A program made the translations under genes and the position numbers. From Nitrospina sp. (GTDB lineage: Bacteria; Nitrospinota; Nitrospinia; Nitrospinales; Nitrospinaceae): a stretch of 54,803 nucleotides of DNA. The notes beneath the pieces are model-generated. The model saw only the letters and a program-made list of their open reading frames with translations. It ran no database searches and was not told the origin of the DNA. The DNA is taken from NCBI GenBank assembly GCA_020430445.1, contig JAGQJZ010000007.1, forward strand, positions 1-54,803, read 5' to 3'. Shown piece after piece: positions 34,761 through 44,800 of the stretch; the first letter of the stretch is position 1; each line of letters opens with the position of its first letter.

Positions 34761-36049
34761 TGGCACACGCCGACACCCTCCGCGACCGCCTGCCGGAACT
34801 TTACAAGGAGGGCCCCGCCCTCGCGCGCTTGCTCGACGTGATGGCACTGCCGCTGGAAGAAATGGACCAGCAGATGCGCGACATCCAGCGGTCCCATTTT
34901 TTCAACCAGTGCGTGTCGCTGGAAGACGCTTCCAAGCTCGGGGCCATCCTCGACATACCCGTCGAAGACTGGCAGTCCTTCCGCGACTACCGGCTCTGGA
35001 CCCATTCCCTGCGGGACGCACGGTTGAAAGCCGGCGCGGTCACCCGCGAGGGGATCCGTCTGTTTGTGCACCAGTACCTGGAAGGGTTTCAAAGGCTGAA
35101 AGCCGTCAAGCTCTCGCCACCCGCCACGGAGTTTTCATCCACTGCGTCGGACACGGTCCCCAGCATGATCGAAAACCCTCCGGTCTACCGTTACATGCGC
35201 GGCCCCGGGTCCAACGGCCTGGCACCTCTCGACACGTTCAAGGTGACCAACAACGGCCTGGACGCGACCCCGATCGACCTGATCCTCACGGCTTTCGGCA
35301 GCGACGCTCCCGAATACGCGCCCATGCTGATGAACGTGACCACCGGCAACGCCATCGTGTTTCTCGACGCGATCCCCACCGGCAAGCGGTTGTGGATCTA
35401 TTCGGAAAGAAACGAAGACGACTCCCTGTCCCTGCACGCCGAGCTTGAAGGGCAAACCGTCACGGACAAACTGCGCTTTATTGAAGGTCTGGTGCCGGGC
35501 GACGCCGACACCGCCGTGCCCGCCGCAGGAGACCCTCGGCCCTTGATGCTGGAACGCGGGACGAACGAATTCTGGTTCATGCCCCTCGCCCACTACGATG
35601 TGCCCGGGCTCGACCGGGCGCTGCTGGCGCTGGCGGACCTGAGCCTCAAACAGGGCGTGTGGGATGAAACGCGGTTCGACCATTCCCTGTTTATCCAGCA
35701 GGCCGCGCTGACCCTGCAAATGTTGTGGGTGGAAACGGCCCCGGCTTCGTTCCGGGTGGAGCTGCCGGCACAATCCATGCTGAATCAAACCGGCGACCTT
35801 GAAGACAGCCTCGCCGACCGGGACCGGCTGCAGAGTTCCCTGGAAGAAGCTCTCCGGCGGCTGTCCGCCGCGGGAGTCGAATCCAGCGTTCGCCTGCGCT
35901 CCCACAAGGAAGTGCAAGGGGCCCGGGAGCGCCTGGCGCGGGTCCTGCCCATGACGATCCGGGAACAGGGCAGTGTCGGATCCGACGACTTACCCGATTC
36001 TGGAGGGGCCTTTGGCATCACCGATTTTGACAATTCAATTTTCCGTTAG
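34760..36049 (+). CDS. gpI/Afp12-like tail wedge protein
   Basis: A 430-residue protein. The N-terminal ~115 residues fit the tail-protein-I family (TLRDRLPELYKEGPALARLLDVMALPLEEMDQQM, ASKLGAILDIPVEDWQSFRDYRLWTHSL), which joins gpJ in the wedge. The remaining ~300 residues form beta-rich modules (VTNNGLDATPIDLILTAFGSD..) likely reaching toward fibres. The start at 34760 follows a GGAAGGAGGG ribosome site. The protein is much longer than phage gpI. Confidence 0.75.
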   Translation: MAHADTLRDRLPELYKEGPALARLLDVMALPLEEMDQQMRDIQRSHFFNQCVSLEDASKLGAILDIPVEDWQSFRDYRLWTHSLRDARLKAGAVTREGIRLFVHQYLEGFQRLKAVKLSPPATEFSSTASDTVPSMIENPPVYRYMRGPGSNGLAPLDTFKVTNNGLDATPIDLILTAFGSDAPEYAPMLMNVTTGNAIVFLDAIPTGKRLWIYSERNEDDSLSLHAELEGQTVTDKLRFIEGLVPGDADTAVPAAGDPRPLMLERGTNEFWFMPLAHYDVPGLDRALLALADLSLKQGVWDETRFDHSLFIQQAALTLQMLWVETAPASFRVELPAQSMLNQTGDLEDSLADRDRLQSSLEEALRRLSAAGVESSVRLRSHKEVQGARERLARVLPMTIREQGSVGSDDLPDSGGAFGITDFDNSIFR

Positions 36050-36065
36050 GGAAAGGTATTGAATC

Positions 36066-36578
36066 ATGAAAGCTCAAGTTCATATGGAGTTGCGCGACAT
36101 TGCGTCCGGGAAGCTGTTGGAGAGCCGTCACGCTAAAAACACCGTGATGCAATCCGGCGCCATGCTGGTTGCGGAACTTTTTTCAGGACGCGGCGGCCGG
36201 ATCACCCATATGGGAGTGGGGACCAACGATGGAACGCCGGACGATATTTCCATTGTTGAATTGCGCAATGAGCCGGTGGGAGAGAACCCGGCCCTGACGG
36301 GCGAGCTCATGGCTCCCATCTCAACGGACAATTTCCAGTTTGAAGTCAATGCCGTGAAGCGCCTGGTGCAGGTCCGGGTGCGGGCGACCCTGCCTTCGGA
36401 CGCCGCCGTGGGCATGGTGCGGGAAGCCGGATTGATTTCGCAACAGGCGCCGGAAGGAGAGGGAGAGCCGGCCAACGTCCTGTACAACCGGGTCACCTTT
36501 GCCCCCATCGACAAAAAGGACGATCACGAATTGACTTTATTCTGGGAAGTGGAATTCCCCTTTGGAGATCTTCATTGA
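36066..36578 (+). CDS. Fibre-region protein of the injection system, 170 residues
   Basis: I do not recognise a named family. The protein starts AQVHMELRDIASGKLLESRHAKNTVMQSGAMLVAELFSG and contains ITHMGVGTNDGT, a pattern seen in short tail-fibre or collar proteins of contractile phages. It is beta-rich, ending LTLFWEVEFPFGDLH. It is the first gene after the wedge genes and may be a fibre adaptor, which is inference from position. Confidence 0.6.
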   Translation: MKAQVHMELRDIASGKLLESRHAKNTVMQSGAMLVAELFSGRGGRITHMGVGTNDGTPDDISIVELRNEPVGENPALTGELMAPISTDNFQFEVNAVKRLVQVRVRATLPSDAAVGMVREAGLISQQAPEGEGEPANVLYNRVTFAPIDKKDDHELTLFWEVEFPFGDLH

Positions 36579-36603
36579 TCTTTACGATTGAAGGAGAACA
36601 ATC

Positions 36604-37560
36604 ATGGCGTTAAAAGCGGCTTTCAACATACAACTGCAGGGATTTCCGCAAGCCAACCGGGATGCCGAGGTGACCCTGGTCAACCAGTCGACGGGCAGCC
36701 GGTTTGTTCGAAAACCTTTTCTGGACGGCCAGTTGATCATGCGGGACCTGGAGCCGGGCCCCTATGAAATTTCGGTGCGGCACCCGAACCTCATCGAGCC
36801 GATCGACCGCCGGGTCGTCCGCCTGCTCCCCCAGCCTTTTCCGACGCGCGTGCCGGTGGTCGTGCGGCCTGAATTGTTCCGGGACACGCCCATCCGCGAT
36901 ATTCCGGATGCCGACCTGTCTCCCGTCCAGCAAGCGGCCACCACCGTCAAGGAGACCCTGTCGCCGCTGGGCACCAAAAGCCCCGGCGAGACGATCCGTT
37001 CATCCGACTGGAACGCCCTGGTGGGCGCCATGACGGACCTGGCCGGAGCCGTGCTGGAATTGACGCAACTGGTTTCTCCCATCGGCCACGACCATCCTGA
37101 AATTGCCGAGAAGACGGCGGAGATTCAGGGCAACATCCGCCGCTTCACGGAATCGTTCGGGCGCAGCCTGCTCGAGTTGCGGCGCGACATCGAAAGCCAG
37201 CAATTGCGGAGAAACCTGCTCGACACCCTGGACCGCGCCGGCGCCCCGACCGAAATCAGGAACCGGTGGACCCAGCGCATCGACGACCTGGAAGAAGCCA
37301 TCCAGCAACCGACTCCGGTCTGGACCGGCAAGTTGTCACGGGCCGGCAACGCTTTCATCCAGGAAGTGAACGAACTGGCCGTGGCGCAGGGGGCCGAAGG
37401 CGACAGCTTTTTGAAGGAACCCGTCGTTCAATCCGTAATGCTGGCGGCCACGCAATACGCCAATGTGGGCACGCAGGTGAAAGCGGAAGACGAATTGCAG
37501 ACTTACATGCGAACGACCACGACAAGCAAAAAATCCAAATTTTCCTGGGCTCAACGCTAG
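36604..37560 (+). CDS. Fibre-like protein with N-terminal beta-sandwich and WNxLVG/HDH module
   Basis: A 318-residue protein. Residues 1-90 look like an Ig/carboxypeptidase-regulatory-like beta-sandwich (DAEVTLVNQSTGSRFVRKPF, MRDLEPGPYEISVRHPN). Residues ~130-170 hold DWNALVGAMTDLAG and, 26 residues after the Trp, GHDHPE. The remainder is helical with heptad-like charge patterns (SFGRSLLELRRDIESQQLRRNL). The WN-HDH module recurs in the next gene. It likely belongs to the external fibre or cap of the device. Clear ribosome site GAAGGAGAAC. Confidence 0.6.
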   Translation: MALKAAFNIQLQGFPQANRDAEVTLVNQSTGSRFVRKPFLDGQLIMRDLEPGPYEISVRHPNLIEPIDRRVVRLLPQPFPTRVPVVVRPELFRDTPIRDIPDADLSPVQQAATTVKETLSPLGTKSPGETIRSSDWNALVGAMTDLAGAVLELTQLVSPIGHDHPEIAEKTAEIQGNIRRFTESFGRSLLELRRDIESQQLRRNLLDTLDRAGAPTEIRNRWTQRIDDLEEAIQQPTPVWTGKLSRAGNAFIQEVNELAVAQGAEGDSFLKEPVVQSVMLAATQYANVGTQVKAEDELQTYMRTTTTSKKSKFSWAQR

Positions 37561-37586
37561 GAATTTTTAATTAGGAGAAACAGTAT

Positions 37587-39338
37587 ATGCCGACTGTAGC
37601 CCAGTTGGAACGACTGGAAGCCCTGGTAAAACGCCTGGAACCTCTCTCCGATAAGCACCGGGGCGAGTTGATTGAAGCGCCGCACTGGAATTCACTGGTC
37701 GGTTCCGTCATCGAAGTCGCGCGTTCCGTATTGGCTGAAGACAGAACCGACGTCGTTCCCGAGCACGATCATTCGGACCAGGTCGGCGTGGGCTGGCTCG
37801 ACAGCAAACTGCGCGGGCTGATCCTCGAAGGCGGCCTGAACGATCCCGGCGGAGAATCCCAGCTTTTCAAGTTGAGCCGCGAACTCGAGTCCCTGTCCAA
37901 ACAACTCGATCAGATGCGGGATTCGCTCAGCCAGTTGAAATCGGACCTGAGCGGAATCTCCACCCGCGACCTGATGCGTGAGTCGGACATGACCCGGGTG
38001 TCCCGGAAAATCGACGGCATGGCGGACGCCCGGGACGATGTGACCGCCCTGCGGCAAACCTTCCAGACCCTCGAAGTCGATGTCAAACGTGCGATCGAGT
38101 TCGGCCAGACCGTTGTGAGAAACGGCCAGATCATCAACGTTGCCGATCTCCTGACCCGCGTCGAAAGAGTGGAAACCCTGCGCGACTCACTCACCAACAG
38201 CGCGGGAAATGTTTTCAACGCGAATGATCTTGAAAGACGGCTGGTGCAATTGCAGAACACGCTGGTGACGGAAGATGAGCTGGACGAAGCCTTGAAAACG
38301 GTCCGCACCCAGGTCGAAGGCGGCCTGCGGAGTTCGATACTCGAAGAGTCCCGCGAAGTGGCCCGGCTCGCGACCAGCGAGGCCATGGACCCCATCAGCA
38401 ATGAATCCCTGGACCAGTTGAGGGAACGGGTCGATTCGCTCGACGCTGGCATCGACACACGAATCAACAACGCGACGTCCGACCTGGCGGCGAAACTGCG
38501 CAGCACCCTGCAGCAGGAGACGCAGACCGAAATCGACCGCAGGATGGGTGTATTGAAAGCTGAGATCACAAAGGAATCCGAAAGCAACCTGAGCAATTTA
38601 TCCAACTCCATCGACAAGGAATTCTCCGCTTTTCGGCAGGATGTCGAGAAACGGATTTCCTCGGAAATCACGACACGACTGGAGGATTCCTTAAAAGAGT
38701 TTGACGGCAGGTTGAGCGCAACCGACTCCAGAATCGCCGAGTTGTCCACACGGACGGACGAAAACCTGGAACTGTCCAAAACCAATGCGACGCGTATTGA
38801 AAAAACGCGGCTCGAACTGCTGGCGGCGGACGCGGCTTCCCGGAAAACCGTTTCAACTCAATTGCTGGACATGGAGAAAAAGCTGAACGACTCCTTGACC
38901 ACGCGGACAAATTCGCTCCGGGACTCCTTGAACGAAGATTTGACCGCGAGCCTGAACAGGCAGATCACCGACCTGGAAGCCAGCCTCGCGAAAACAGCCC
39001 GCGAAGCGGCCCGGGTTGAGACAAAATTGCAGACGAACGAACTGCGCGCGGACGTCAACGACATCGTCCAGAACCAGATGACGGTTATCCAGGAGGACAT
39101 GGAAGCCTTGATCGAAAAACGTTTCGTCACCAACAGTTCCCGCTTGAACGGGCTGGTGGCGGAGGAAGTGGCGCGGGCGACTTCGAACCTCAACACGAGG
39201 ATCAGGACGGAAATCGAATCCATCGAAACGGAACGGGCAAACACGGGAACGGTCTCCCGTTCCACGACCGGGACGGTTTCCCGCCCCACCACGACGACAA
39301 CGACACGCACAACAACCACAATCCGCAATCCCAGATAA
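37587..39338 (+). CDS. Long coiled-coil fibre protein
   Basis: A 583-residue protein built mainly of coiled coil. After an N-terminal helix, HWNSLVGSVIEVARSVL (Trp34) is followed 26 residues on by EHDHSD (His60), matching the module in the preceding gene. From ~residue 90 to 550 it is almost continuous heptad-like helix rich in Leu/Asp/Glu/Arg/Ser (SRELESLSKQLDQMRDSLSQL and similar). The last ~30 residues are Thr-rich repeats (GTVSRSTTGTVSRPTTTTTT) that may be extended or glycosylated. Likely a trimeric fibre shaft. Confidence 0.65.
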   Translation: MPTVAQLERLEALVKRLEPLSDKHRGELIEAPHWNSLVGSVIEVARSVLAEDRTDVVPEHDHSDQVGVGWLDSKLRGLILEGGLNDPGGESQLFKLSRELESLSKQLDQMRDSLSQLKSDLSGISTRDLMRESDMTRVSRKIDGMADARDDVTALRQTFQTLEVDVKRAIEFGQTVVRNGQIINVADLLTRVERVETLRDSLTNSAGNVFNANDLERRLVQLQNTLVTEDELDEALKTVRTQVEGGLRSSILEESREVARLATSEAMDPISNESLDQLRERVDSLDAGIDTRINNATSDLAAKLRSTLQQETQTEIDRRMGVLKAEITKESESNLSNLSNSIDKEFSAFRQDVEKRISSEITTRLEDSLKEFDGRLSATDSRIAELSTRTDENLELSKTNATRIEKTRLELLAADAASRKTVSTQLLDMEKKLNDSLTTRTNSLRDSLNEDLTASLNRQITDLEASLAKTAREAARVETKLQTNELRADVNDIVQNQMTVIQEDMEALIEKRFVTNSSRLNGLVAEEVARATSNLNTRIRTEIESIETERANTGTVSRSTTGTVSRPTTTTTTRTTTTIRNPR

Positions 39339-39353
39339 TCGAAGCCGGGTGCC

Positions 39354-40262
39354 ATGCTTAGTGATTTCGAACAACGTTTCGCCCAGGTTCTGGGCAGCCA
39401 GCTAGCCCCTCCTTTTCAGGGACGGGTGCACACGGCGCCTTATGACAACGGGGACAACGGAATCCAGATCGTGGTGTCCGTTGGGAAAATGGCGCTGCAA
39501 ACCCCGGACTTCGGCGCGTTCCGCTCGGAGTCCGCTCCCGGAGTGGCCGATCCCCTGCGGATTGTCCGGCTGCGCGGAGAAGTGGGCATCGTGGTGTTCC
39601 CGGCGCGGAACCAGGGACGCCAACAACAGTTGCAGGGCATCGACGCGCTCCTGTACCTGCTGGACACGCCGGATTTCCGCAACGCCAACGCCCTGGCCTC
39701 GCAGCAGGACCAGGGGTTTCTTTTGAATTATTTAAAAATCGTCGAAGCCGATTTAAGCGTTCGCGACCCGGAGACCGACCCCACGCCGGACATCGCCCTC
39801 GAGGTCGAAGGCTGGTTCTGGCCCATCGGTCAGACCGGCGTGTCGGGCGATCTGATCACCCAGGCCCACGTCCGGCAGTTTGTCCTGCCGGTGTCCATGG
39901 TGACCCACAACGGGCCCATCGTTGCCGGTGGCAGCGCGGTGCAACTCAACTTCAATGTCGGCACAAGCGGGTCCATGGTGTTGCAGGGAAACGGTTCCTC
40001 CACCCTGCCCTTCGGCAGCATTGCGGTCCGGGTGCTGTCCGCCGATGGCAGCCCGGGTCAGGGCAGCCTCGCGGGAGGCGATGCCGGGCCGGACAACAGC
40101 CGCCTGATACCGCTGTCCAACGGTTCCGCACTGCTTTCGTACACTCCACCGGGCTCGGCCACCAATGAACGGGTGATCGTCACCACGATCATCATGAACG
40201 GCAACACACCGGTACGGCTCGGAATCGAACTGGCGAGTTTCAATATTCAAGTCGGGAACTGA
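39354..40262 (+). CDS. Injection-system protein of unknown function, 302 residues
   Basis: Not recognised. The first ~180 residues (LSDFEQRFAQVLGSQLAPPF, GEVGIVVFPARNQGRQQQLQGIDALLYLLDTPDF, DIALEVEGWFWPIGQTG) read as an alpha/beta domain, loosely reminiscent of tail-terminator/Pvc16-type subunits. The C-terminal ~120 residues are beta-rich with Gly/Ser (VQLNFNVGTSGSMVLQGNGSSTLPFGSIAVRVLS). If it were the terminator it would fill a gap in the otherwise complete set, but that is speculation. The ribosome site is weak. Confidence 0.5.
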   Translation: MLSDFEQRFAQVLGSQLAPPFQGRVHTAPYDNGDNGIQIVVSVGKMALQTPDFGAFRSESAPGVADPLRIVRLRGEVGIVVFPARNQGRQQQLQGIDALLYLLDTPDFRNANALASQQDQGFLLNYLKIVEADLSVRDPETDPTPDIALEVEGWFWPIGQTGVSGDLITQAHVRQFVLPVSMVTHNGPIVAGGSAVQLNFNVGTSGSMVLQGNGSSTLPFGSIAVRVLSADGSPGQGSLAGGDAGPDNSRLIPLSNGSALLSYTPPGSATNERVIVTTIIMNGNTPVRLGIELASFNIQVGN

Positions 40263-40264
40263 CC

Positions 40265-41809
40265 ATGGCTGCCATCGTTTCTGCTGAACTACAGAACAAT
40301 CTCCAGAAGGGGACCGTCGTGGGGTTTCAGGGCGCCGTGCTCGCGTTCGCCCAGGCCGTCAAAATCGATGCTTCCGGGTTGCAGTTGAATGTCAACTGGC
40401 CCAACATCGCAGGCGCGACTTCCGTCGAACTCGAAAGCGCCAGCCTGACGCTGTCCCCCAACCACACGGCGCTGGGACCGTCACTCGGTTCATTCACGGG
40501 GAAATCGGAAACCACGGAGCTCGACATCACCCTGCCTGCCCCGAGGCTGGTGCGGTCCATCAAGCTCAACGATTTCGAAGTCAACTTCGACGGTGAATAC
40601 ACCCGGGTCAGGAACCAGAGCGACCTCGGAGGGTATCGAATCGCGGTGGCCCTCTGGGAAGGCGACCGCTTTGGAGCCCCCGTGGTGAGCGTTCCCCCCA
40701 CGTCGACGCGCGGCGCGATCCCCCCCCTGCTGACGGGAGGGGCTTTCAGCAATTCGGTTTTGTATCTGCCCGATCTGCAAGCCAGCAAAATACGCCTGAT
40801 GGTGGTGGAAAACGGAGTTCCGGAAGAGTTTTCGCCGATCCAGTTTTCGGTTTCGTCCGCTGTCGTGCGGGCCGCGCCCTACCCTTCCGACATGGAGCTT
40901 TTGAACTTTGAAGACTCGCCGGTGTGGGGCCTGCCCGGTCCGTACAAGGACGCCTCGTCGATCGATTTGAAACAGGCCGTCACCCAGGGGCTGAACAAGG
41001 CGCTGGAGTCCGGATCGCCTTTGTCCACCCATGTCACGTTGAAAGCCTCGGTGGAGGGGCACCTGTACCATTACGGATTGAACACCAAGGGCCAGGTTCT
41101 CAGAAAGTTTGAGGAAAAAGTCAAACTGTCCCTTGAAGGCGGCGGCAAACTGCTGGACCTGCCCGATCCGGTTCTGGCCTCCACCGCGCCTTTTAAAGTG
41201 ACCGCCGACGTGACCCTGAAACACAAGGGCATGCGCCTGCACCCGTTGTCCGACAGTCTTCCGGAAGTCCTGGGATATTTTCAGGGACCGGTCGTCGGCG
41301 TCGACCCGGTGGTCCGCGAATGGCCGCGCGAAGCGTTTCTCGATGAAACCCTCAAGCGCATCGGTCTGTTTGGTCACGCGCCGGAGGAAACCGAGCTTTC
41401 CATCCGTCTCATGGCCCTCTCGGAAGGCGGCGGCGTGACCCCCCTGAACGATCAATGGGGCGCGGCTACGGTCACACCCAATAACGGGAAGTCGGATCTG
41501 GTCTGGATCGACCTGCCGGACTACGGCCCCATCGATCAGGCGGTGGCGCTGGAAGTGAAGTCAACCCGGGGTCGTTTCTACTGGGTCGAAAACGGCGCGC
41601 CCATAACCCGCGTCGCGGTCGCGCATTCCCCGCAACCGGGAGACAAGGTGAACATCGGCTCCACCCCGGTTGAATTCACCGGCATGGAAACGCAATACCT
41701 CTCGATGGGACTCGGGGCCGGCTCATTTCAATCCGCTCCTCCGCTGGTGAAGTCCGACCAGTTCACGGACGTCGTTTTAACCAATCTCACCCTGAGGTAC
41801 CGGTCATGA
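40265..41809 (+). CDS. Beta-rich injection-system protein of unknown function, 514 residues
   Basis: Not recognised. The protein is rich in predicted beta strands throughout (LQLNVNWPNIAGATSVELESASLTLS, TELDITLPAPRLVRSIKLNDFEVNFDGEYTRV), with repeated short strand-turn patterns as in surface or fibre proteins. No signal peptide, TM or catalytic motif. It starts two bases after the previous stop and overlaps the 1097-residue gene by ATGA, so it is made together with it. Confidence 0.55.
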   Translation: MAAIVSAELQNNLQKGTVVGFQGAVLAFAQAVKIDASGLQLNVNWPNIAGATSVELESASLTLSPNHTALGPSLGSFTGKSETTELDITLPAPRLVRSIKLNDFEVNFDGEYTRVRNQSDLGGYRIAVALWEGDRFGAPVVSVPPTSTRGAIPPLLTGGAFSNSVLYLPDLQASKIRLMVVENGVPEEFSPIQFSVSSAVVRAAPYPSDMELLNFEDSPVWGLPGPYKDASSIDLKQAVTQGLNKALESGSPLSTHVTLKASVEGHLYHYGLNTKGQVLRKFEEKVKLSLEGGGKLLDLPDPVLASTAPFKVTADVTLKHKGMRLHPLSDSLPEVLGYFQGPVVGVDPVVREWPREAFLDETLKRIGLFGHAPEETELSIRLMALSEGGGVTPLNDQWGAATVTPNNGKSDLVWIDLPDYGPIDQAVALEVKSTRGRFYWVENGAPITRVAVAHSPQPGDKVNIGSTPVEFTGMETQYLSMGLGAGSFQSAPPLVKSDQFTDVVLTNLTLRYRS

Positions 41810-44800
41810 GCCTGATCTCTGAACTGAAGGGGCTGGACCTCTCGGCCATTGTCGATGCAAAGGCCAGCGTCAGCCTTGCCGTCAACACCCCGGACCTGCA
41901 GAAAATCCTCAACGAGGGGGCGGTCACGTCCATGATGGGGTCTCTGGGTGGAACGCTCTCCTCCCTGCAGACATCGCTCGACATCAAACCCGAGGACATG
42001 ATCGAACCCCTGGCAAAAGCGATTCAGGAACTCGCCGGCCAGGTCAATGTCACCGACATCCCCATCGCCGATTTACTGAAAGCCGTCGCGGATGGCGCGG
42101 AAATCCTGGCCGGATTGATCGGGGGCCTCAACGGGGACCTCAACGAAATTTCGGTTCCCGGCAACGACACCCTCGGCAAGGTGTTTGAAAAAGCCGGTGG
42201 CCCCATTGGCGATTACGCCATGAAAACGGTGGAGAACCTGAGCAGCTACCGCGCCATCGTCAACGTGGTGGAATCCGGCATCCCCAAGGACGCCTCGGCG
42301 CTTGCCGAGTTGGGCATTAAAATCCTGTTGCCGGTTCCCCAACAGACTCTCGAACAGGTCCACGGTCAAATCGGCACCGTCCTGCAGGGACTGCAGGACT
42401 TCAGCATCCCGACCGCCCGGATCAACGGCATGGTGCAGATACTGGGGCAGGTGCGGGTCGCCGCGCAAGCGGGCAATGCGGCGTCCGTCCAGGCCGCCCT
42501 GAATGAACTGCAGCAGGTCCGTCAATCCACCATCCAGCACATCGGCAGCGACCTGAGAACGATGCTGCAAAAACTGGAAGCGCTCCGGATTGAAGACAAA
42601 CTGCAGGCCGTGGCCTCCGCCACCTCCGTGTTTCAAAACCTGAAACCGGGGGCCATTGAGGAACTGGAAACCTGGCGCAAAATGATCGCGGAAGTGAGGG
42701 CCCAGGTGAATTCGGTCGATCCGCAGCAAGGGCTGGCGGAGTTGAGCGCCATGCTCGACAAGGTCGAAGCCGAAGCCCTGAAAAGAATCGGCGGCCTGTT
42801 CGACGAGCAGGCAATAAAGCTCGAAAACTGGGTCCGGGGCCTGCTCCGCGAAATTCCTCTACGAAAATACCGCAACCTGATCACCAGCCAGATCCTTCTG
42901 GTGGCGGAAAAAATCAACGGCGCCAAACTCGACCAGGTTTCGAAAAGCATCCGTGGCGGCATCGACGAGCTCACCGAAATCATCGAAAAACTCGACTTGC
43001 AGGCGCTGGTGGGAAACGCCACGGGAGAAGTTGAAAATGCGATCAAATCCGCGCTGGACAGCCTGGAAGCCGCATTGGGAGACATCACCACCCGCATCAA
43101 TGAAATCGCCGATCAGGTCAACACCATCCTGGGGCAGGCGATCACCGGCCTGAAAAGTTTCCGCGAGGCCGTCGATGAGGCGCAGGCCCTCCTGGCGGAA
43201 GCCAATATCGAGGGGGCCAAGCAGGAAGTCATCGAAACGCTTGAGTCGTTTCGTAAGGAAGCGGAGAAACTGCTGTCCAGCGTGCCGATCCCCGAAGAGA
43301 TGCGGCCGGTGGTCGACCAGTTGATCAAATCGGTCGAGTCTGTCGATGTGCAGAAGGCGATTGGCGATCCCCTAAAGGCCGTGGCCGAACAGATCAAACT
43401 GCCGGAGGAAATCGGGGTCACCGTTTCGGACGGTCTCGAAACGATCGCGGACGTGGTGTCCTCCGTCATTCCCAAGCAGGTCGGCGAGGAACTCACCCAG
43501 GAAATCGACAAGCTGTTTCAGGAACTGAACAACATCGATATCTCCGGCGTGACCTCGGGCGTCTCCGCGCAACTGGACCAGGTCGCCTCCCTTTTGGAGA
43601 AAATCGATCCGGTGTCCATGGTGGAACCGGCGTCTGAAGTGTTCGACAAAATCCTGGGCCAGTTGGACCGAATCCATCCCCGCATCTTATTGAAACCCGT
43701 GATCGACGCGTACGACAAGATTCTGGGAAGCATTCCCATCCCGGATGCGGAAACCATCAACAGCCGCGTGGGGAAAATCGCGTCGACCGCCGGTGAAACC
43801 GCCGCGCGCGCCGCCGCCGAACCGATGAAGCAGCTCGCCGGCAAGGACGCCTCCCTGCCGCCACGGGTGGAAGGGGACCAGCAGCCCGCCCCGGCAAACG
43901 GGAACCAGGCGCTCCCCCCCGGATTCGACAAGGTCAAGCCGGGCGATGTGATCCGCATGATGGGCTTCCTGCCGGCGAAACTGAAAGAGGCGCTGGGCGC
44001 ACTGGAAGCCGGACCGGCGGGCGACGTCCTGCAGAAATTGCAGGAGCTGTGCCGCGGGCTTGCGGAAAACATCCGCAAGGTGCAGGGAGCGGTGATCGAG
44101 GTCGATCATAAAATCGAATCGGCGCTCGACGACGTCCTGATCCAATTGACGCACGAACAACTCGAAACCCAGCTGGCCCTGAAGGCGGGGTTTTCCGCTT
44201 CGGCGGGAGGATCGAATTTCGACCTCAACGCCTCGGTCGCCCTAGTGGGCAGCGTCGGCCCCGGTTCCCTGCGCGAGGCTCTGGCTCCGGAACTGGAACT
44301 CATTCAAAAATGCTCGAAACGGACCTCGCGCGTGCTGTCCGGAGGCGTCGCCCATCAACTCGAAATCATCGCCACCAATCTGGAATCGTGCGCCCTGACC
44401 CATATCGGCAGCGACCTGCAGTCCCTGCTCGACTCGCTCGATCCGGAACCCATCGCCGCGGAACTGGATGGACTGGTTCTCGACATCGTCAATAAAACCA
44501 TGAGCACCATCGGCTCGGTTGAAGCGGAAGTGAAAAGTTTGTTTGCACGTCTGGAAACGCTCATCAAAACATTCAACCCCGGAGCCCAGGCGCACAAATA
44601 CCTCAAGGTGCTCAACGTATTGCGGGAGGAGCTGGACTTGCTGAATCCCAGCCGTCTGGCGGACGAACTGGGGGAGGTGCATGCCGCCATTCGCGCTTCC
44701 CTGAATGCCTACCACCCCCGGGTTTTCGCGCAGGAATTTTCAGAACTCCTGGTCGCCACGGCCCTGCAGGTGCGCTCACTCGATCCCGCCGGCTTCATGC

